Positions 50,023-61,775 are shown, counted from the first letter of the stretch. The stretch is DNA of 64,000 bases from Orbaceae bacterium ESL0721 (GCA_029433365.1 JAQTHZ010000002.1:496001-560000); one strand, 5' to 3'. The notes: generated by a model not told the origin, from the letters alone. A program made the numbers and translations.

Positions 50023-51351
50023 TTGTTGTGGTCAGCCCTCTTATTTATTATTACAATTAGCCTTTTAGTGACGGTGCATGAGTTTGGGCATTTTATTATT
50101 GCTAGGTTGTGTGGCGTTAGAGTCGAATGTTTTTCTATCGGTTTTGGTAAAAAGATCTGGTCGCATAAATTTGCTAGTGGAACAGAATTTGTAATTGCCA
50201 TGATTCCACTTGGCGGTTATATTAGAATGCTTGATGCGCGTGTTACCCAGCTTGCGGACGCTGATAAGAAGTTTGCCTATAATTATAAAAAAGCAGGTCA
50301 AAAAGCAGCCATTATTGCAGCTGGTCCGATAGCTAATTTTTTATTTGCTTGGACTGTTTATTGGGCTATTTTTCAGTTAGGTGTAACTACTTATCCAGTA
50401 CAAATTGAGAAAATATTACCAAATAGACCAGCAGCAGTGGCAAAAATTCCTGCAAATGCTGTAATAGAGCAGATTAATAGTCGTAAAATTGAGAGCTGGA
50501 GTGATGTTAATCAAGCACTTATTAGTGCAATAGGTGATAAAAATTTAGCTTTTACCTATATATTACATTCTGCTGTCACTGATTTAAAAAATGGCAGTCT
50601 GGTTAAAACTGATATAGATATTAGCCATTGGAAATTTGATCTGGAAAAAGAGTCACCTATTGTGGCACTTGGACTCATTCCTAAAAAAATGGACATTTAT
50701 CCAATTGTAAGTAAAATTGTGCCTAATTCTGCAGCTGAAAAAGCAGGTTTGCAAATCGGTGATGAGATAGTAAGTTATAATAATCACCCCTACTTAAATT
50801 GGAATGAAGTTGTTGAAATAATCAAAAAAGCTGGTACGATTTCGTTAACAGTTAAACGTCGTAATAGTTTGATATATCTTAATTTAACACCAACACTACA
50901 GGAAAATGGTGAAGGTGTTGCTGGTATATATCCCACATCTAATGCTGTTGTTAAACAGTATAATTTTGTGGAAGCTTTCGGTAGAGGGCTAGATCAGACA
51001 GCGTTAACAATAGAGTTAACAGTTCGATCACTTTACCAATTAGTGACTGGAGTTATTGGTTTAAAACAGCTATCAGGTCCAATAACAATAGCTAAAAACG
51101 CGGGGCAAACAGCAAGTAACGGTATTGTCCCATACTTATATTTTTTAGCATTTATTAGTATAAGTTTGGGCGTTATTAATCTTGTTCCATTACCGATGTT
51201 AGATGGAGGGCAGCTCCTGTTACTTCTTTTAGAGAAAGTACAAGGTCATCCGCTATCAGAGACAGCACAAGCTTTTGTTTACTACCTTGGCGCTGTTTTA
51301 ATAATGATCATAATGGGTATTGCGCTATTTAATGATTTTTTACGTTTGTAA
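50023..51351 (+). CDS. rseP: Site-2 protease RseP (regulator of sigma-E)
   Basis: Intramembrane zinc protease that cleaves RseA and remnant signal peptides. The HExxH motif is at His19-Glu20-His23 (VHEFGHF). Two tandem PDZ domains at about 115-310. The second zinc-ligand motif is in NLVPLPMLDGGQL at about 395-407. Four transmembrane segments. The TTG start at 50023 is supported by AGGGG 8 bases upstream and gives 442 residues (E. coli 450). Between cdsA and bamA in the usual order. Confidence 0.95.
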   Translation: MLWSALLFIITISLLVTVHEFGHFIIARLCGVRVECFSIGFGKKIWSHKFASGTEFVIAMIPLGGYIRMLDARVTQLADADKKFAYNYKKAGQKAAIIAAGPIANFLFAWTVYWAIFQLGVTTYPVQIEKILPNRPAAVAKIPANAVIEQINSRKIESWSDVNQALISAIGDKNLAFTYILHSAVTDLKNGSLVKTDIDISHWKFDLEKESPIVALGLIPKKMDIYPIVSKIVPNSAAEKAGLQIGDEIVSYNNHPYLNWNEVVEIIKKAGTISLTVKRRNSLIYLNLTPTLQENGEGVAGIYPTSNAVVKQYNFVEAFGRGLDQTALTIELTVRSLYQLVTGVIGLKQLSGPITIAKNAGQTASNGIVPYLYFLAFISISLGVINLVPLPMLDGGQLLLLLLEKVQGHPLSETAQAFVYYLGAVLIMIIMGIALFNDFLRL

Positions 51352-51381
51352 TTATGATGAAATGGGGTTGTAAGCTTCACA

Positions 51382-53814
51382 ATGAAAATAAAAAAATTAC
51401 TCTTAGCATCTTTGCTGTTTGGTTCCACGACAATTTACAGCTCATATGCATTTAGTGCTAATGATTTTGTGGTTAAAGATATTAAATTTGAAGGATTACA
51501 ACGAGTCACTGTAGGCGCAGCGCTGCTTGAAACACCTGTTCAGGTGGGTGATTATGTAAATGAATCAGATTTTGGTAAGATTATAAAATCACTTTACGCT
51601 AGCGGAAATTATGAAAATATTAAAGTTGCGCGTGATGCTGACAAAATCATTATTCAAGTCCAAGAACGCCCCACAATTGCAAATATCACCTTCTCAGGCA
51701 ATAAATCTGTCAAAGATGAGATGCTAAAAAATAATCTAGATAGCTCAGGAATCCGTGAAGGCGATGCACTAGATCGCACAATGCTCTCTGCAATTGAGAA
51801 AGGTCTCGAAGATTTCTATTACAGTGTGGGTAAATATAACGCACAAGTAAAAGCGGTTGTTACACCACTCACTCGTAACCGTGTTGATCTAAAAATCGCG
51901 GTATCAGAAGGTAAATCAGCACTGATTGAACAGATTAATATTGTTGGTGCAAAAGCGTTCTCCTCAGATGAACTAATTTCACGATTTACTTTACGTGATG
52001 AAGTGCCATGGTGGAATATGCTTGGTGATCGAAAATATCAGAAACAGAAACTCGCTGCAGATCTTGATGATCTACAAAGTTATTACTTAAATCGTGGTTA
52101 TGCGCGTTTTAATATTGAATCAACCCAAGTGAGTTTAACACCAGACAAAAAAGGTATCTATGTCACGATTAATATTCATGAAGGCGAACAATATAAGTTA
52201 TCAGGTGTAGAGTTTAAAGGTGATTATGCTGGACATAAGAGCGAAATAGAGAAAATCACTAATGAGAAGGTTAAAGCAGATGAACTCTATAATGGTAAAA
52301 AAATAACGCAAATCGAAGATAAAATAAAAAGATTGATGGCAAATTATGGTTATGCCTATCCTCGAGTTGTTATCCATCCTGAAATAGATGATACAGCCCA
52401 CACTGTCAAATTAATCATTTTTGTTGAAGCTGGGCAGCGTTACTATGTTAGAAAAATTAATATAACAGGTAATACAGTTACCAGTGAAGCGGTTATTCGA
52501 CGCGAATTGCGACAGATGGAAGGTGCATGGTTAAGTAATGGCTTAATTGAGCTTGGTAAAGAGAGAGTTAACCGTTTAGGATTCTTTAATACGGTAGAGA
52601 CTGAAACCGAACGCGTTCCTGGGAATGACGATCAAGTTGATGTTACCTATAAAGTTACTGAACGTAATACTGGTAGCTTAAAATTTGGTATCGGTATTGG
52701 TTCTGATACAGGTATTAGTTTTAATGCCGGAATTTCACAAGATAACTGGTTAGGTACTGGTAACAGTGTCTCATTTGATGTGAATACCTCAGATAGAGAT
52801 AAAACTGCCTCTATCTCAATAGTCGATCCTTACTTTACTGTAGATGGTGTTAGTTTAGGTGGTAGTATCTACTATAACACCTTTAAAACTGACAATGATG
52901 ATGATGATCAGTCAGAATATTCAAGTAAAACTTGGGGCGCAACAACTAACTTTGGTTTCCCAATCAGTGAAAATAACTTCATACGATTTGGTGCTGAATT
53001 TGCCAACCATAAATTATCAGATATGAGTGCCCAATATGGTATGTGGCGTTACTTTAATTCAGTAGGCGAACATGTTAAAGATAAAGATGGATCATTAACC
53101 TATAATGCAAATGATCTTCTATTGAATGCTTACTGGTCATATAACTCTTTAAATCGTGGTTTCTTCCCAACTGAAGGTCTAAAACTGACAACAAATGCTA
53201 AGGTAACTGTTCCACTATTTGAAAACCGTTTCTATAAATTGATTGCTGATGCAACTTATTACTATCCAATTGACTATGATCACAAATGGGTATTCCTAAC
53301 AAGAGGACGCCTTGGTTATGGTAATGGATTAGGTGGTAAAGAGTTACCATTCTATGAAAACTTCTATGCTGGTGGTTCTTCAATTTTACGTGGTTTTAAA
53401 TCAAATACAGTCGGTCCTAAAGCTATCTACTTTAATAAAGGTTCAAATTCAAACTGTGATTTAGATGACACATCAGGTTGTACAGATTCTAAAGATGCTG
53501 TTGGTGGTAATGCATTAGCTTTTGCAAGTGGTGAACTGATTATTCCGACACCATTTGCTAGTGAAAAATACGAGGATAGCATCCGAACTTCACTATTCTT
53601 TGATGCTGGTACAGTTTGGGATACTGAATGGGATATCAAAAATAAAGATATACCTGACTATGGTTCTCCATCTGATATTCGTATGTCAGCAGGTCTTGCT
53701 GTGCAGTGGATGTCGCCACTAGGTCCATTGGTGTTCTCTTATGCGCAGCCGATAAAGAAATATAGCGGCGACTCCTCACAACAATTTCAGTTTAATATAG
53801 GGTCAACATGGTAA
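51382..53814 (+). CDS. bamA: Outer membrane protein assembly factor BamA
   Basis: Omp85 core of the BAM complex that inserts beta-barrel proteins. Signal peptide about 1-25 (YAFS-ANDF), five POTRA domains (about 26-425), and a 16-strand barrel. The conserved loop 6 motif LRGF lies in [11 protein letters not shown], and the C-terminal strand ends in NIGSTW. 810 residues, the same as E. coli. The next gene, skp, supplies a chaperone for BAM substrates. Confidence 0.98.
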   Translation: MKIKKLLLASLLFGSTTIYSSYAFSANDFVVKDIKFEGLQRVTVGAALLETPVQVGDYVNESDFGKIIKSLYASGNYENIKVARDADKIIIQVQERPTIANITFSGNKSVKDEMLKNNLDSSGIREGDALDRTMLSAIEKGLEDFYYSVGKYNAQVKAVVTPLTRNRVDLKIAVSEGKSALIEQINIVGAKAFSSDELISRFTLRDEVPWWNMLGDRKYQKQKLAADLDDLQSYYLNRGYARFNIESTQVSLTPDKKGIYVTINIHEGEQYKLSGVEFKGDYAGHKSEIEKITNEKVKADELYNGKKITQIEDKIKRLMANYGYAYPRVVIHPEIDDTAHTVKLIIFVEAGQRYYVRKINITGNTVTSEAVIRRELRQMEGAWLSNGLIELGKERVNRLGFFNTVETETERVPGNDDQVDVTYKVTERNTGSLKFGIGIGSDTGISFNAGISQDNWLGTGNSVSFDVNTSDRDKTASISIVDPYFTVDGVSLGGSIYYNTFKTDNDDDDQSEYSSKTWGATTNFGFPISENNFIRFGAEFANHKLSDMSAQYGMWRYFNSVGEHVKDKDGSLTYNANDLLLNAYWSYNSLNRGFFPTEGLKLTTNAKVTVPLFENRFYKLIADATYYYPIDYDHKWVFLTRGRLGYGNGLGGKELPFYENFYAGGSSILRGFKSNTVGPKAIYFNKGSNSNCDLDDTSGCTDSKDAVGGNALAFASGELIIPTPFASEKYEDSIRTSLFFDAGTVWDTEWDIKNKDIPDYGSPSDIRMSAGLAVQWMSPLGPLVFSYAQPIKKYSGDSSQQFQFNIGSTW

Positions 53815-53905
53815 GTTTATTTAATTAGATAAATTAATATTTTAATTGATTTACTGATAAAACTTACTAGTGACAAGAAGATAACAACAAATATAGGTAA
53901 ATAGA

Positions 53906-54391
53906 ATGAAAAAAATTATATATGTAGTCGGAATGAGTTTTGCACTGTTTTTTACTGGACTAGCTAATGCAGAAATAAAAATAGCGGTAGTTGATGTTTT
54001 GGGAATTATGCAACAGATGCCACAACGTGAATCCGTAGGAAAAGCATTAGATGCTGAATTTGATGCACGTGCAAAGTCATTACAACAAGAAGAGAAAAAA
54101 GCTAGTGATGCCGCTGCACGTCTCAAAAAAGATGGTGTAACTTTATCAGCTTCTGAAAAAACAAAATTAAATAAAACAATTTCTGATTTTGAAAATAAAG
54201 CAAAGGCGTTCTCTAACGATTACCGTAAACGTGAGACTGAAGAAGCAAGTAAATTACTATTAAAAATTCAAGAAGCAGTTAAAACTATTGTTACAGAAGA
54301 AAAATATGATGTTGTATTAAAAGCAGAAGCGACACTATTTGCATCTGATACTGTTGATATTAGTAAAAAAGTATTAGAGAAGGTTAAATAA
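53906..54391 (+). CDS. skp: Periplasmic chaperone Skp
   Basis: Trimeric jellyfish-shaped holdase for unfolded outer membrane proteins. Signal peptide about 1-22 (GLANA), short beta-body segment [14 protein letters not shown], two long charged helices forming the tentacles (about 50-130), and a C-terminal [13 protein letters not shown] strand. 161 residues as in E. coli. lpxD starts two bases after the stop. Confidence 0.96.
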   Translation: MKKIIYVVGMSFALFFTGLANAEIKIAVVDVLGIMQQMPQRESVGKALDAEFDARAKSLQQEEKKASDAAARLKKDGVTLSASEKTKLNKTISDFENKAKAFSNDYRKRETEEASKLLLKIQEAVKTIVTEEKYDVVLKAEATLFASDTVDISKKVLEKVK

Positions 54392-54393
54392 TA

Positions 54394-55404
54394 ATGTCTG
54401 CTTTTAAGCTTAAACAGCTGGCAGAACAGTTTGATGCAAAACTACAAGGTGATGGCGATTTAGCCATTACTGGCTTTGCATCAATGAAAAGTGCAATCCC
54501 AGGACAAATTACATTTTTATCGGATAAAAAACATCTATCTCAATTAGCTGATTGTCATGCTTCTGCTGTGATAATTAGTGAAGAGGCGCTGGAACATTGG
54601 CACGGAGCTGCATTAGTTGTTAAAAACCCATATTTAACCTACGCAAAATTGGTTCAACTATTTGATACTACACCCCTACCCGCAGAAGATATTGCCCCTT
54701 CAGCAGTTATCTCATCAGATGCAAAATTAGGAAAAAATGTTGCTATTGGTGCAAATGCAGTCATTGAGGCTGGCGTTATTTTAGGTGATGACGTTGTTAT
54801 TGGTGCCGGCTGTTTTATTGGTAAGAATAGTACTATCGGCAATGGTACAAAATTATGGGCAAATGTCTCGATCTATCATAATTGTGTTATTGGCACTAAC
54901 TGTTTAATTCAATCAGGGACAGTAATTGGCGCAGATGGATTTGGTTACGCAAATGATCGAGGTAGATGGATAAAAATCCCCCAACTTGGCCGTGTTATTA
55001 TTGGAGATCGGGTAGAGATTGGTGCATCAACCACGATTGATCGTGGTGCATTAGATGATACTGTAATTGGCAATGATGTGATTATTGATAATCAGTGTCA
55101 AATTGCACATAACGATATTATAGGTGACGGTACTGCAGTTGCTGGTGGTGTAATTATGGCTGGCAGTCTTAAAATTGGTCGCCACTGCTTAATTGGTGGT
55201 GCAAGTGTAATTAATGGTCATATGGAGATTTGTGATCAAGTAACCATTACCGGTATGGGAATGGTGATGCGACCAATAACTAAACCTGGTGTTTACTCGT
55301 CAGGTATTCCGTTACAAGATAATAAATTGTGGCGTAAAACAGCTTCATTAGTATTACATATTGATGAGATGAATAAGCGCTTAAAAGCATTAGAGAAGAA
55401 ATGA
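54394..55404 (+). CDS. lpxD: UDP-3-O-(3-hydroxymyristoyl)glucosamine N-acyltransferase
   Basis: Third step of lipid A synthesis. N-terminal uridine-binding domain about 1-100, then a left-handed beta-helix of hexapeptide repeats (I/V-G-x-x-x-x), with the catalytic histidine in CQIAHND at about residue 238, and a C-terminal helix. 336 residues. In E. coli fabZ-lpxA-lpxB follow; here the run stops and tig comes next, so those genes must be elsewhere if lipid A is made normally. Confidence 0.97.
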   Translation: MSAFKLKQLAEQFDAKLQGDGDLAITGFASMKSAIPGQITFLSDKKHLSQLADCHASAVIISEEALEHWHGAALVVKNPYLTYAKLVQLFDTTPLPAEDIAPSAVISSDAKLGKNVAIGANAVIEAGVILGDDVVIGAGCFIGKNSTIGNGTKLWANVSIYHNCVIGTNCLIQSGTVIGADGFGYANDRGRWIKIPQLGRVIIGDRVEIGASTTIDRGALDDTVIGNDVIIDNQCQIAHNDIIGDGTAVAGGVIMAGSLKIGRHCLIGGASVINGHMEICDQVTITGMGMVMRPITKPGVYSSGIPLQDNKLWRKTASLVLHIDEMNKRLKALEKK

Positions 55405-55413
55405 GGAAAATCC

Positions 55414-55442
55414 TCGACGTAGTCAATAACGGTCGGTATAAT
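55414..55442 (+). promoter_or_regulatory. Putative sigma70 promoter of tig
   Basis: TCGACG at 55414-55419 and consensus TATAAT at 55437-55442 with a 17-base spacer. It gives a leader of about 125 bases that includes a 12-bp duplication TATCTAGAAAAT (55500-55523). Confidence 0.55.
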
Positions 55443-55575
55443 GCTCGACTATTTTGTAAACTTTTTAGCTTATCTGTATTTTCAAATGATTTTTTAATTT
55501 ATCTAGAAAATTATCTAGAAAAATTGTTAAAAACAGCATAAGCAACTATTTAGCTAATAATTCTGAGGTATGAAG

Positions 55576-56880
55576 ATGCAAGTTTCGGTAGAAACAACAC
55601 AAGGTTTAGGCCGTCGTTTATCAATTACAATTAATGCGGATGATATCAAAAAATCAGTTGGTAAAGAACTTGTTAATACAGCAAAAAAAGTGCGTATTGA
55701 TGGATTTCGTAAAGGTAAAGTACCATTAAAAATTGTTGAACAACGTTATGGTGCTTCTATTTTGCAAGATGCACTTAGTGATTTAATGCAACAAAATTTT
55801 ATCCAAGCAATTATTCAAGAAAATTTAAATCCTGCTGGTGCACCAAATTATATTCCAGGAAACGAGTATAAAGAGGGTGAAGATTATACTTTTGTAGTTG
55901 AATTTGAAGTTTACCCAACAGTTGAAATTAAAGATCTTGATAAGATCGAAGTTGAAAAACCTGTTGCAGAAGTTTGCGATGCTGATATTGAAACAATGAT
56001 TGAAACATTACGTAAACAGCAAGGTACATGGAAAGAAGTAGCCCAAAATGCGCAAGACCAAAACCGAGTTACACTTGATTTTATTGGTCGTATTGATGGT
56101 GAAGAGTTTGAAGGCGGTAAAGCAAATGATTTTGCTTTAGTATTAGGTCAAGGCCGAATGATTCCAGGTTTTGAGGAAGCAATTACTGGACATAAAGCTG
56201 GTGATCAGTTTGAGATTAATGTCACTTTCCCAGCAGATTATCATGCTGAAAACTTAAAAGGCAAAGCCGCTGTTTTCGAAGCAAGTCTGAAAAAAGTAGA
56301 AGAGTTAGCTTTACCTGAATTGACAGAAGATGTGATTAAAAGTTTTGGCATTGCCGATGGTAAGCTTGAAAGTTTACGCGCTGAAGTCAGCAAAAATATG
56401 GAACGTGAATTAAAAGCGACTATCCGTAATAAAATTAAAGCTGAAGTGATTGAAGGTTTACTGAAGAACAACCCAATTGATGTACCTGCTGCATTAGTTG
56501 ATCGTGAAATTGATCAACTACGTCAACAAGCGGTAAATCGGTTTGGTGGCAATATGAAAAAAGCTCCTGAACTACCAAAAGAGCTATTTGAAGCTGAAGC
56601 TAAACGTCGTGTATTAACTGGTCTACTATTTAGTGAAATCATTGAAAGTCGTAAACTTGAAGCAGAAGATGCACGCGTGCAGACGCTGATTGAAGAGATT
56701 GCAACAGCTTATGAAGATCCTAAAGAAGTGATCGAATACTACAATAAAGATAAAAAGGCGAAAGAGAATCTACGCGCCATAGCTTTAGAAGATCAAGTGG
56801 TTGATTTACTTCTAGCTAATGCTAAAGTAACTGATAAATCATACTCATTTTCTGAGTTAATGAATCCACAAATGCGATAA
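55576..56880 (+). CDS. tig: Trigger factor
   Basis: Ribosome-bound chaperone and peptidyl-prolyl isomerase. Ribosome-binding tail with the GFRKGKVP signature at about residues 44-51, FKBP-type domain about 145-245 ([18 protein letters not shown]), and helical C-terminal arms. The ATG at 55576 is preferred: GAGG lies 7 bases upstream and the protein then starts [14 protein letters not shown] as in E. coli. The ATG two codons earlier is one base from GAGG. 434 residues. First of the tig-clpP-clpX-lon protein-quality block. Confidence 0.97.
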   Translation: MQVSVETTQGLGRRLSITINADDIKKSVGKELVNTAKKVRIDGFRKGKVPLKIVEQRYGASILQDALSDLMQQNFIQAIIQENLNPAGAPNYIPGNEYKEGEDYTFVVEFEVYPTVEIKDLDKIEVEKPVAEVCDADIETMIETLRKQQGTWKEVAQNAQDQNRVTLDFIGRIDGEEFEGGKANDFALVLGQGRMIPGFEEAITGHKAGDQFEINVTFPADYHAENLKGKAAVFEASLKKVEELALPELTEDVIKSFGIADGKLESLRAEVSKNMERELKATIRNKIKAEVIEGLLKNNPIDVPAALVDREIDQLRQQAVNRFGGNMKKAPELPKELFEAEAKRRVLTGLLFSEIIESRKLEAEDARVQTLIEEIATAYEDPKEVIEYYNKDKKAKENLRAIALEDQVVDLLLANAKVTDKSYSFSELMNPQMR

Positions 56881-56944
56881 GTTAATTTTAGTTTAAAATT
56901 CATTTTGCAGTTGTTTTAATAAGTGATTCAATAAATATTTTTTA

Positions 56945-56980
56945 TGCCCAAATCAAGATTAATTGTTTGGGCAATTTTGT
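56945..56980 (+). terminator. Terminator after tig
   Basis: 8-bp stem TGCCCAAA/TTTGGGCA with 13-base loop, then ATTTTGT. A TATAAT at 56980-56985 directly after it may be the -10 of a clpP promoter. Confidence 0.65.
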
Positions 56981-56997
56981 ATAATTAGAGGCTAAAA

Positions 56998-57600
56998 ATG
57001 TCTGTAGAACCATATATGAGTGTTGTTCCAATGGTTGTTGAGCAGAGTTCTCGTGGTGAACGTGCTTATGATATCTACTCAAGATTATTGAAAGAGAGAA
57101 TTATATTTTTAACAGGTCAAGTTGAAGATAATATGGCAAACTTGATTGTTGCGCAGATGCTATTTTTAGAAGCTGAAAATCCAGAAAAAGATATTTATCT
57201 CTATATTAACTCACCGGGTGGTGTTGTGACTGCTGGGATGTCTATTTATGATACCATGCAATTTATTAAGCCTGATGTAAGTACAATCTGTTTAGGTCAA
57301 GCTTGCTCGATGGGATCACTGTTATTAACAGCAGGCGCACCGGGTAAACGCTACTGTTTACCTAATGCAAGAGTGATGATTCACCAACCTTTAGGCGGAT
57401 TTCAAGGTCAAGCGTCTGATATTCTTATTCACGCTCAAGAGACACAAAATATCAAAAATAGATTAAATGCAATCTTGGCAAAACATACTGGACAGACGAT
57501 TGAAACAATTGAAAAAGATACAGATCGTGATAATTTCATGTCAGCAGAGCAAGCCGTTAGTTATGGTTTAGTTGATGCTATTTTTGATAAAAGAGCGTAA
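56998..57600 (+). CDS. clpP: ATP-dependent Clp protease proteolytic subunit
   Basis: Tetradecameric serine protease barrel. Catalytic Ser104 (GQACSMGS), His129 (MIHQPLGG) and Asp about 178 (KDTDRDNF) are all present. 200 residues. AGAGG precedes the ATG. clpX, its unfoldase partner, follows after 100 bases. Confidence 0.98.
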   Translation: MSVEPYMSVVPMVVEQSSRGERAYDIYSRLLKERIIFLTGQVEDNMANLIVAQMLFLEAENPEKDIYLYINSPGGVVTAGMSIYDTMQFIKPDVSTICLGQACSMGSLLLTAGAPGKRYCLPNARVMIHQPLGGFQGQASDILIHAQETQNIKNRLNAILAKHTGQTIETIEKDTDRDNFMSAEQAVSYGLVDAIFDKRA

Positions 57601-57700
57601 CTATAAGTTTTTTATATAAAACGTTAAATAGTGTTATAACAAAATAGCGATGAAAATTTTTGATCAAAATTGACAGAATGATAGTAAATAGGTGATTAAT

Positions 57701-58966
57701 GTGAATAAAGAGAGTTCTGATAAATTATTGTATTGTACTTTTTGTGGTAAAAATCAACATGAAGTACAAAAATTGATTGCAGGTCCATCGTCTATTTTTA
57801 TCTGTAATGAGTGTATTAATTTATGTAACGATATCTTGAAAGAGGAGTCGCAAGATTTCGCTTCACCGCAAGATTTTATTGCTAAAAAGTTACCTACTCC
57901 CCACGAAATTAGAGCTCATCTTGATGAGTATGTAATTGGTCAAGATCGCGCTAAAAAAGTGTTATCTGTAGCCGTTTATAACCACTATAAACGATTACGT
58001 AGTAGCTTGAATAACGACAAAGTTGAACTAGGTAAAAGTAATATTTTATTAATTGGACCAACCGGAAGTGGTAAAACTTTACTTGCTGAGACATTAGCAC
58101 GTTTTCTTGATGTTCCTTTTGCTATGGCTGATGCGACAACTTTAACTGAAGCTGGTTATGTAGGTGAAGATGTTGAAAATATTATTCAGAAATTACTGCA
58201 AAATTGTGATTACGATGTTGAGAAAGCACAACGCGGTATCATCTATGTAGATGAGATTGATAAAATTTCACGGAAATCTGATAATCCATCAATTACGCGT
58301 GATGTTTCAGGTGAAGGGGTACAACAGGCATTATTAAAAATTGTTGAAGGAACAATCGCCTCTGTTCCGCCTAAAGGTGGAAGAAAACATCCTCAGCAAG
58401 AGTTCTTACAAGTTGATACCTCCAAAATTCTCTTTATCTGTGGTGGTGCATTTAGCGGATTAGATAAAGTGATCGAGAACCGCGTTTCAACTCATGCTGG
58501 AATCGGTTTTGGTGCAGAAGTTAAGAGTAGCAAACAGAAAGCGACAGAATCTGAGCTATTTACCCAAATTGAGCCGGAAGATCTGATCAAATTTGGCTTA
58601 ATTCCTGAATTTATTGGTCGTCTACCAGTGATAGCTACATTAGCAGAGCTAGATAAAGATGCACTTATCAATATTTTAACGGAGCCTAAAAATGCATTAA
58701 CAAAGCAGTATAAGGCTTTATTTGAGTTAGAAGGTGCAGAACTTGAGTTTACAAAATCGGCATTAGAGGCGATTGCTGAAAAAGCGATGAAACGTAAAAC
58801 GGGTGCGCGCGGATTACGATCAATTGTTGAGAATCTTTTACTTGAAACGATGTATGATCTCCCATCTGAAAAAAATGTACAAAAAGTTATTGTAGAAAAA
58901 GAGAGTGTTGAACAATCTATTAAGCCGAAATTAATATATAGTGGTGACCATAACTCCAATTTATAG
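57701..58966 (+). CDS. clpX: ATP-dependent Clp protease ATP-binding subunit ClpX
   Basis: AAA+ unfoldase feeding ClpP. N-terminal zinc-binding domain with LLYCTFCGK and ICNECINLC, Walker A GPTGSGKT, Walker [11 protein letters not shown], and the pore loop YVGED. The IGF-type ClpP-binding loop is the IGFGAEV segment. GTG at 57701 chosen because TAGG lies 8 bases upstream; an in-frame GTG at 57692 lacks a ribosome-binding site. 421-424 residues. Confidence 0.96.
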   Translation: MNKESSDKLLYCTFCGKNQHEVQKLIAGPSSIFICNECINLCNDILKEESQDFASPQDFIAKKLPTPHEIRAHLDEYVIGQDRAKKVLSVAVYNHYKRLRSSLNNDKVELGKSNILLIGPTGSGKTLLAETLARFLDVPFAMADATTLTEAGYVGEDVENIIQKLLQNCDYDVEKAQRGIIYVDEIDKISRKSDNPSITRDVSGEGVQQALLKIVEGTIASVPPKGGRKHPQQEFLQVDTSKILFICGGAFSGLDKVIENRVSTHAGIGFGAEVKSSKQKATESELFTQIEPEDLIKFGLIPEFIGRLPVIATLAELDKDALINILTEPKNALTKQYKALFELEGAELEFTKSALEAIAEKAMKRKTGARGLRSIVENLLLETMYDLPSEKNVQKVIVEKESVEQSIKPKLIYSGDHNSNL

Positions 58967-59012
58967 AACTGGCATAAAAATATCACTACTATAAATTAGA
59001 GTAGTTACTACC

Positions 59013-59026
59013 AATGTTTTAGGGTT
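59013..59026 (-). repeat. 14-bp dispersed repeat AACCCTAAAACATT, copy 7 (inverted)
   Basis: Exact copy on the minus strand, in the clpX-lon spacer about 130 bases before the lon ATG. It is the only complete copy in this orientation. Confidence 0.8.
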
Positions 59027-59082
59027 GTAGCAGTTTTAAACACATTATCGTCATACGTTTGTATTGTAAACTTAAGCAATAA

Positions 59083-59110
59083 CTTGAATCTGGAAAAAAA
59101 GTCCCAATAT
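59083..59110 (+). promoter_or_regulatory. Sigma32 (heat shock)-type promoter of lon
   Basis: CTTGAAT at 59083-59089, 13-base spacer, CCCAATAT at 59103-59110. Against the sigma32 consensus (CTTGAAA, 11-16 bases, CCCCATNT) each half has one mismatch. Lon is a classical heat-shock gene. The start point near 59117 supports translation from the ATG at 59147. Confidence 0.75.
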
Positions 59111-59146
59111 CCAGAGAATGCATTTGCACTTCCTAGAGAGAAAGAT

Positions 59147-61582
59147 ATGAAAACAAAACAAACAAAGCAGATGGTTATGCCAATTTTACCATTACGTGAT
59201 GTAGTGGTATTTCCTCATATGGTCATTCCTCTGTTTGTCGGCCGAACGAAATCTATTCGTTGCTTAGAGAGCGCGATGGAGATGGACAAACAGGTCTTTC
59301 TAGTCACCCAAAAAGATCCTTCACAAGATGAACCAAATAGTGATGATCTTTATCAAATTGGGACAATCGCCAATATCTTACAACTTTTACAACTACCTGA
59401 TGGCACCATTAAAGTGCTTATAGAAGGAGTTGCGCGGGCTAACTTTACAGATCTGGTTGAACATGATGATGATGATTTTGAAATTGCAAAAATTACTAAG
59501 CTTGATCAAGAGATTTCAACAGCAGAATTAAATGAAGCATTAATTCGAGTAGTATTATCTAATTTTGAAGAGTACGCTCGACTAAATAAAAAAATTACAC
59601 AGGAAGTGGTTGATTCAATTAAATTGATTAAAGAGCCATCACAGCTAGCAGACTCTATTGCAGCTACGCTATTTTTAAAAGTAGAGCAGAAACAGGAGCT
59701 GTTAGCAACAGATAATCTAGAAGCCCGTTTTGAACTTCTTATATCGATGATGGAGTCTGAAATTGATCTGTTACAAGTTGAAAAGAGTATCCGTCAGCGC
59801 GTTAAACAGCAGATGGAGAAGGCTCAAAAAGAGTACTATTTGAATGAACAGATCAAAGCAATCCATAAAGAGTTAGGTGATATTGATAATAGACCTGACG
59901 AAAATGAGGAGCTAAAGACTAAAATAACGCAGGCCAAAATGCCAAAAGAGGCAATGGAAAAGACAATGGCTGAGTTAAATAAGTTAAAGATGATGCCAGC
60001 GATGTCAGCAGAAGCAACGGTGGTGCGTGGTTATATTGATTGGATGTTACAGATTCCATGGCATAAACGCACTAAAGTTAAAAAGGATATTGAAGTCGCA
60101 CAAAAAGTATTAGATCAGGATCACTATGGTCTTGAACGTGTAAAAGATCGTATTTTAGAATATCTAGCAGTTCAAGGTAGAATCAATCAGGTTAAAGGTC
60201 CAATCTTATGTCTAGTTGGACCTCCTGGTGTTGGTAAAACGTCTTTAGGTCAATCTATCGCTAAAGCGACAGGGCGTAAATATATTCGCATGGCACTTGG
60301 TGGTGTACGTGATGAAGCTGAAATCCGAGGTCACCGACGAACCTATATCGGATCAATGCCTGGTAAGTTGATGCAGCGTATGGCAAAAGTCGCTGTAAAA
60401 AACCCGCTATTTTTGTTAGATGAGATTGATAAAATGGCATCTGATATGCGTGGTGATCCTGCCTCTGCACTTTTAGAGGTGCTCGATCCTGAACAAAATA
60501 ATAGCTTTAGTGATCACTATTTAGAGGTCGATTATGATCTCTCTGATGTGATGTTTGTTGCCACAGCTAACTCAATGAATATTCCTGCGCCACTGCTTGA
60601 CCGTATGGAAGTAATTCGGCTTTCAGGTTATACCGAAGATGAGAAGCTAAATATTGCTAAACAGCATCTGGTTGCCAAACAGATTGCAAATAATGGCTTA
60701 CAACCGAAAGAGATCGAAATCGATGACTCAGCAATTATAGGTATTGTTCGCTATTATACTCGTGAGGCAGGTGTTCGTAGTTTAGAACGTGAAATTGCAA
60801 AAATCTGTCGTAAAGTGGTAAAACAGTTAGCATTAAATAAGAAGCTTAAAAAAGTTAAAGTAACAGATAAGAACTTGAAAGATTATCTAGGCGTTGAACG
60901 ATTTGATTATGGTAAAACCGATAATGAGAATCGTATAGGTCAAGTTATCGGACTTGCATGGACAGAAGTAGGTGGAGATCTCTTAACTATTGAATCAGTT
61001 AGTGTACCAGGAAAAGGTAAGTTAACTTATACCGGTTCATTGGGTGAAGTGATGCAGGAGTCTATCCAGACAGCTTTAACCGTAGTACGTTCACGTGCTG
61101 ATAAGTTAGGAATAAATCCTGATTTTTACGAAAAACGTGATATTCATGTCCATGTTCCTGATGGTGCCACGCCAAAAGATGGACCAAGTGCAGGTATTGC
61201 AATGTGTACTTCACTGATCTCATCACTTACAGGAAATCCAGTTAGATCTGATGTGGCTATGACGGGTGAAATAACCTTACGTGGTGAAGTTCTCCCAATT
61301 GGCGGACTAAAAGAGAAGCTATTAGCTGCGCATCGCGGTGGTATTAAGACTGTTTTGATACCAATGGATAATGTTAAAGATTTAGAAGAGATCCCTGAAA
61401 CTGTTAAAAAAGAGTTAGATATTCGCCCAGTAAAATGGATTGATGATGTAATTACAGTAGCATTACAAAATAATCCATTTGGTATTGAAACTGAAAAGGT
61501 GATGATTAATAATCCTGCCAAAAAGGCGATAAAAAAGGTAAAAAGTTCAGCCACTGCTGAAATTACTAACCGCTTAAATTAA
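59147..61582 (+). CDS. lon: ATP-dependent protease Lon
   Basis: Hexameric AAA+ serine protease for damaged and regulatory proteins. N-terminal substrate domain (PILPLRDVVVFPHMVIPLF), Walker A GPPGVGKT at about 358, Walker B NPLFLLDEIDKM, and protease domain with Ser681 (DGPSAGIA) and Lys in GGLKEKLLAA. The ATG at 59147 fits E. coli Lon and lies downstream of the sigma32 promoter. A TTG at 59084 in the same frame falls inside the promoter and is rejected. 811 residues with a Lys/Ala-rich tail. hupB, which follows lon in E. coli, is absent. Confidence 0.97.
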   Translation: MKTKQTKQMVMPILPLRDVVVFPHMVIPLFVGRTKSIRCLESAMEMDKQVFLVTQKDPSQDEPNSDDLYQIGTIANILQLLQLPDGTIKVLIEGVARANFTDLVEHDDDDFEIAKITKLDQEISTAELNEALIRVVLSNFEEYARLNKKITQEVVDSIKLIKEPSQLADSIAATLFLKVEQKQELLATDNLEARFELLISMMESEIDLLQVEKSIRQRVKQQMEKAQKEYYLNEQIKAIHKELGDIDNRPDENEELKTKITQAKMPKEAMEKTMAELNKLKMMPAMSAEATVVRGYIDWMLQIPWHKRTKVKKDIEVAQKVLDQDHYGLERVKDRILEYLAVQGRINQVKGPILCLVGPPGVGKTSLGQSIAKATGRKYIRMALGGVRDEAEIRGHRRTYIGSMPGKLMQRMAKVAVKNPLFLLDEIDKMASDMRGDPASALLEVLDPEQNNSFSDHYLEVDYDLSDVMFVATANSMNIPAPLLDRMEVIRLSGYTEDEKLNIAKQHLVAKQIANNGLQPKEIEIDDSAIIGIVRYYTREAGVRSLEREIAKICRKVVKQLALNKKLKKVKVTDKNLKDYLGVERFDYGKTDNENRIGQVIGLAWTEVGGDLLTIESVSVPGKGKLTYTGSLGEVMQESIQTALTVVRSRADKLGINPDFYEKRDIHVHVPDGATPKDGPSAGIAMCTSLISSLTGNPVRSDVAMTGEITLRGEVLPIGGLKEKLLAAHRGGIKTVLIPMDNVKDLEEIPETVKKELDIRPVKWIDDVITVALQNNPFGIETEKVMINNPAKKAIKKVKSSATAEITNRLN

Positions 61583-61594
61583 CTACTTAACCTT

Positions 61595-61624
61595 AAAAGA
61601 CCAACTTATGTTGGTCTTTTTTAT
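61595..61624 (+). terminator. Terminator of lon
   Basis: Perfect 11-bp stem AAAAGACCAAC/GTTGGTCTTTT with loop TTAT and a T run, 13 bases past the stop. Confidence 0.92.
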
Positions 61625-61707
61625 TTGTGTAAGCTAATAATCAACGACATAAATAAGTTATTATCTTTTTTTATATAGATAGCCGTGCTGTCGACAGAAT
61701 AACCATC

Positions 61708-61735
61708 TTGAATGGTCATCGCTATATGCTATACT
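61708..61735 (+). promoter_or_regulatory. Sigma70 promoter of ppiD
   Basis: TTGAAT at 61708-61713, 16-base spacer, TATACT at 61730-61735. A 10-bp palindrome CTGTCGACAG lies just upstream (61689-61698). Confidence 0.7.
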
Positions 61736-61775
61736 CTCGCAATCAAATTTTTCTATTAATGGAGAATCTCAAAAT

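Noticed and set aside
59084-59146. 21-residue upstream extension of Lon from a TTG
   Set aside because: The TTG is within the sigma32 -35 element, so it would not be transcribed from that promoter, and the residues are absent from Lon homologues.
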